64,000 nt of DNA from Ehretia macrophylla (taxonomy: Eukaryota; Streptophyta; Magnoliopsida; Boraginales; Ehretiaceae). The stretch spans positions 19,334,146-19,398,145 of the forward strand of contig CM075773.1 of assembly GCA_037974665.1 (NCBI GenBank), in the 5' to 3' direction. How positions within the stretch are numbered: the stretch's first letter is position 1; each line of letters begins with the position of its first letter. The notes below the pieces were generated by a model. That model saw only the letters and a program-made list of their open reading frames with translations, ran no database searches and was not told where the DNA came from. The position numbers were made by a program, and so were the translations under genes. Below are positions 60,542 to 64,000 of this stretch, one piece after another.

Positions 60542-60785
60542 TAACTCTTTACGGATCAAAAGTTATGGGCTCTAGAGCGACGATGACCTGGTCCCAAGCC
60601 CCACGCCCTCGATTTGCGGGCCCAGCCTCTACGCGAAGCGAAGCTGTCTCGCCCAAGGTGCCGCGGGATTCGGTAAGAAAAATGGGACGAATTGGGTTGT
60701 CGCCCTTTTCACGGCGCACGACGTACGATCCGGGACGGAAATACAGCGCAAAAAAAGAAAAATGTCCCGAAACTGATGAAAACGT
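60542..60785 (+). repeat. Short monomer (244 bp)
   Basis: GTTAAC at 60784-60789. Second short unit of the 2535-bp HOR, copy 1. Confidence 0.93.
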
Positions 60786-61808
60786 TAACTTTTACGGATC
60801 AAAATTTATGGGCTCCGGAGCGACGGAGACCTGGTCCCAAGCCCCACGCCCTCGATTTGTGGGCCCAGCCTCTACGCGAAGCGAAGCTGTCTCGCCCAAG
60901 GTGCCGCGGGATTCGGTAACAAAAATGGGACGGATTGGGTTGTCGCCGTTTTTGCGGCGCACGACGTACGATCCGGGATGGAAAAACAGCGCAAAAGAAG
61001 AAAAATGTCCCGAAACTGATGAAAACGTTCGATTTTGGGCTCCGAAAAAAGGCCCAGCGAAGCGAAGCTTGGTTGTCCCATCGTAGTGCTCTCGGAGAGC
61101 TTTCCAACGGTATGCTGTGGGCCGCGTAACTCTTTACGGATCAAAAGTTATGGGCTCCGGAGCGACGGAGACCTGGTCCCAAGCCCAACGCCCTCGGTTT
61201 GTGGGCCCAGCCTCTACGCGAAGCGAAGCTGTCTCGCCCAAAGTGCCGCGGGATTCGGTAACAAAAATGGGACGGATTGGGTTGTCGCCCTTTTCGCGGC
61301 GCACGACGTACGATCCGGGACGGAAAAACAGCGCAAAAGAAGAAAAGTGTCCCGAAACTGATGAAAACGTTCGATTTTGGTCTCCGAAAAAAGGCCCATT
61401 GAAGCAAAGCTGGCTGTCCCGTCGTAGAGCTCTCGGAGAGCTTTCCAACGGTATGCTGTGGGCCGCGTAACTCTTTACGGATCAAAAGTTATGGGCTCCG
61501 GAGCGACGGAGACCTGGTACCAAGCCCCACGCCCTCTGTTTGTGGGCCCAGCCTCTACGCGAAGCGAAGCTGTCTCGCCCAAGGTGCCGCGGGATTCGGT
61601 AACAAAAATGGGACGGATTGGGTTGTCGCCCTTTTCGCGGCGCACGACGTACGATCCGGGACGGAAAAACAGCATAAATGAAGAAAAGTGTCCTGAAACT
61701 GATGAAATCGTTCGATTTTGGGCTCCGAAAAAAGGCCCAGCGAAGCAAACCTTGGTGTACCGTCGTAGAGCTCTCGGAGAGCTTTCCAACGGTGTCCAGT
61801 GGGCCGCG

Positions 61809-62052
61809 TAACTCTTTACGGATCAAAAGTTATGGGCTCCGGAGCGACGGAGACTTGGTCCCAAGCCCCACGCCCTCGGTTTGCGGGCCCAGCCTCTACG
61901 CGAAGCGAAGCTGTCTCGCCCAAGGTGCCGCGGGATTCGGTAACAAAAATGCGACGAATTGGGTTGTCGCCCTTTTCGCGGCGCACGACGTACGATCCGG
62001 GATGGAAAAACAGCTCAAAAGAAGAAAAATGTCCCGAAACTGATGAAAATGT
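61809..62052 (+). repeat. Short monomer (244 bp)
   Basis: GTTAAC at 62051-62056, again with AAAATG before it. First short unit of the 2535-bp HOR, copy 2. Confidence 0.93.
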
Positions 62053-63076
62053 TAACTTTTACGGATCAAAATTTATGGGCTCCGGAGCGACGGAGACCTG
62101 GTCCCAAGCCCCACGCCCTCGATTTGTGGTCCCAGCCTCTACGCGAAGCGAAGCTGTCTCGCCCAAGGTGCCGCGGGATTCGGTAACAAAAATGGGACGG
62201 ATTGGGTTGTCGCCCTTTTCGCGGCGCACGACGGACGATCCGGGACGGAAAAACAGCGCAAAAGAAGAAAAGTGTCCCGAAACTGATGAAAACGTTCGAT
62301 TTTGGGCTCCGAAAAAAGGTCCAGCGAAGCAAAGCTTAGCTGCCCCGTCGTAGAGCTCTCGGAGAGCTTTCCAACGGTATGCTGTAGGCCGCGTAACTCC
62401 TTACGGATCAAAAGTTATGGGCTCCGGAGCGACGGAGACCTGGTCCCAAGCCCCACGCCCTCGGTTTGTGGGCCCAGCCTCTAGGTGAAACGAAGCTGTC
62501 TCGCCCAAGGTGCCGCGGGATTCGGTAACAGAAATGGGACGGATTGGGTTGTCGCCCTTTTCGCGGCGCACGACGGACGATCCGGGACGGAAAAACAGCA
62601 CAAAAGAAGAAAAGTGTCCCGAAACTGATGAAAACGTTCGATTTTGGGCTCCGAAAAAAGGTCCAGCGAAGCAAAGCTTAGCTGCCCCGTCGTAGAGCTC
62701 TCGGAGAGCTTTCCAACGGTATGCTGTAGGCCGCGTAACTCCTTACGGATCAAAAGTTATGGGCTCCGGAGCGACGGAGACCTGGTCCCAAGCCCCACGC
62801 CCTCGGTTTGCGGGCCCAGCCTCTACGTGAACCGAATTTGTCTCGCCCAATGTGCTAAGAGATTCGGTAACAGAAATGGGACGGATCGGGTTGTCGCCCT
62901 TTTCGCGGCGCACGACGTACGATCCAGGACGGAAAAACAGCGCAAAAGAAGAAAAGTGTCCCGAAATTGATGAAAACGTTCAATTTTGGTCTCCGAAAAA
63001 AGGCCCATTGAAGCAAAGCTGGCTGTCCCGTCGTAGAGCTCTCGGAGAGCTTTCCAACGGTATGCTGTGGGCCGCG

Positions 63077-63320
63077 TAACTCTTTACGGATCAAAAGTTA
63101 TGGGCTCTAGAGCGACGGTGACCTGGTCCCAAGCCCCACGCCCTCGGTTTGCGGGCCCAGCCTCTACGCGAAGCGAAGCTGTCTCGCCCAAGGTGCCTCG
63201 GGATTCGGTAAGAAAAATGGGACGAATTGGGTTGTCGCCCTTTTCACGGCGCACGACGTACGATCCGGGACGGAAAAACAGCGCAAAAGAAGAAAAATGT
63301 CCCGAAACTGATGAAAACGT
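63077..63320 (+). repeat. Short monomer (244 bp)
   Basis: GTTAAC at 63319-63324. Second short unit of the 2535-bp HOR, copy 2. Confidence 0.93.
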
Positions 63321-64000
63321 TAACTTTTACGGATCAAAATTTATGGGCTCCGGAGCGACGGAGACCTGGTCCCAAGCCCCACGCCCTCGGTTTATGGGCC
63401 CAGCCTCTACGCGAAGCGAAGCTGTCTCGCCCAAGGTGCCGCGGGATTCGGTAACAATAATGGGACGGATTGGGTTGTCGCCCTTTTCGCGGCGCACGAC
63501 GTACGATCCGGGACAGAAAAACAGCGCAAAAGAAGAAAAATGTCCCGAAACTGATGAAAACGTTCGATTTTGGGCTCCGAAAAAAGGCCCAGTGAAACAA
63601 AGCTTGGCTGTCCCGTCGTAGAGCTCTCGGAGAGCTTTCCAACGGTATGCTGTGGGCCGCGTAACTCTTTACGGATCAAAAGTTATGGGCTCTGGAGCGA
63701 CGGAGACCTGGTCCCAAGCCCCACGCCCTCGGTTTGTGGGCCCAGTCTCTACGCGAAGCGAAGCTGTCTCGCCCAAAGTGCCGCGGGATTCGGTAACAAA
63801 AATGGGACGGATTGGGTTGTCGCCCTTTTCGCGGCGCACGACGTACGTTCCAGGACGGAAAAACAGCGCAAAAGAAGAAAAGTGTCCCGAAATTGATGAA
63901 AACGTTCGATTTTGGTCTCCGAAAAAAGGCCCATTGAAGCAAAGCTGGCTGTCCCGTCGTAGAGCTCTCGAAGAGCTTTCCAACGGTATGCTGTGGGCCG

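Larger units (their letters stand above)
58933..61467 (+). repeat. 8-mer HOR with two short units (2535 bp), copy 1
   Basis: Six full and two short monomers. It repeats at 61468-64000 with the same spacing. Marks include CAAACCTTGGTGTACCG, AATGCGACGAATTGGG, CAAAATTTATGGG, CGACGGACG/CGACGAACG variants, GTAGGCCGCGTAACTCC, GGTAAGAAAAATGG and GGCCCATTGAAGC. Confidence 0.92.
36194..64000 (+). repeat. Satellite domain III: about 86 direct-orientation monomers, mixed full-length and short
   Basis: Anchors run from 36228 to 63662 at 341-342 bp, interrupted by 16 short monomers of 243-245 bp. Sub-blocks differ: 36194-48545 is rich in short monomers; 48546-56738 has none and includes a 1708-bp and a 1366-bp HOR; 56739-64000 has short monomers again, in a 2535-bp HOR. 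The window ends about 340 bp into the monomer starting at 63662, so the array continues to the right. Confidence 0.98.
61468..64000 (+). repeat. 8-mer HOR with two short units, copy 2 (2533 bp in window)
   Basis: Tandem copy of 58933-61467, ending about 2 bp short of complete at the window edge. The fifth monomer has TGTGCTAAGAGATTCGG, which copy 1 lacks, so a tract was exchanged with the 55721-type subfamily. Confidence 0.92.

Noticed and set aside
1-64000. Hundreds of 60-298-codon open frames on both strands
   Set aside because: They are the same satellite read in several frames. They overlap each other on both strands, begin and end at the same monomer phases, change with single-base indels and show no recognisable protein domain.
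1-64000. CRISPR array
   Set aside because: Repeats are 342 bp and directly abutting, with no short repeat separated by unique spacers.
1-64000. rDNA or 5S spacer array
   Set aside because: No rRNA or 5S coding sequence is recognisable in any monomer; the unit is uniform throughout.

Overview
The whole 64 kb window is one tandem-repeat (satellite DNA) array. The unit is a monomer of about 342 bp, and I count roughly 195 monomers including partial ones. I find no unique sequence, gene, RNA gene, transposon or CRISPR array, and both window edges fall inside the repeat, so the array continues beyond them. An array of this size, with higher-order repeat (HOR) structure, points to a eukaryotic chromosome, probably pericentromeric, centromeric or subtelomeric heterochromatin. 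The sequence does not identify the lineage. The monomer is CpG-rich (about 35 CpG per 342 bp by hand count), which argues against long exposure to CpG methylation and deamination.

In these notes, monomer phase 1 is the T of TAACTC (or its variant), which recurs every 341-342 bp. The layout has three orientation domains. Domain I (1-22292, + strand) has about 65 full-length monomers and no short ones. Domain II (22293 to about 36193, - strand) is an inverted block of 43 complete monomers plus partial ends. Domain III (about 36194-64000, +) has about 86 monomers. Both orientation switches are sharp and out of register, with 1-3 bp of microhomology.

Inside these domains the array is a mosaic of young local duplications with different unit lengths: 342, 684, 927, 1366, 1610, 1708, 2535, 2734 and 4103 bp. 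A marker variant, a monomer shortened by about 99 bp whose junction creates GTTAAC, occurs 22 times. It is absent from domain I, from 27240-36193 and from 48206-56738. This subdivides the array into an 'A' type (no short monomers) and a 'B' type (short monomers). Type order and breakpoint phase together suggest that domain II arose by inversion inside an A-to-B array. Both flank-side breaks fall at the centre of a 15-bp inverted repeat carried by every monomer.

Many open frames exist in several frames of both strands because 342 is a multiple of three. They share sequence only because the DNA is repeated, and I do not call any of them genes.
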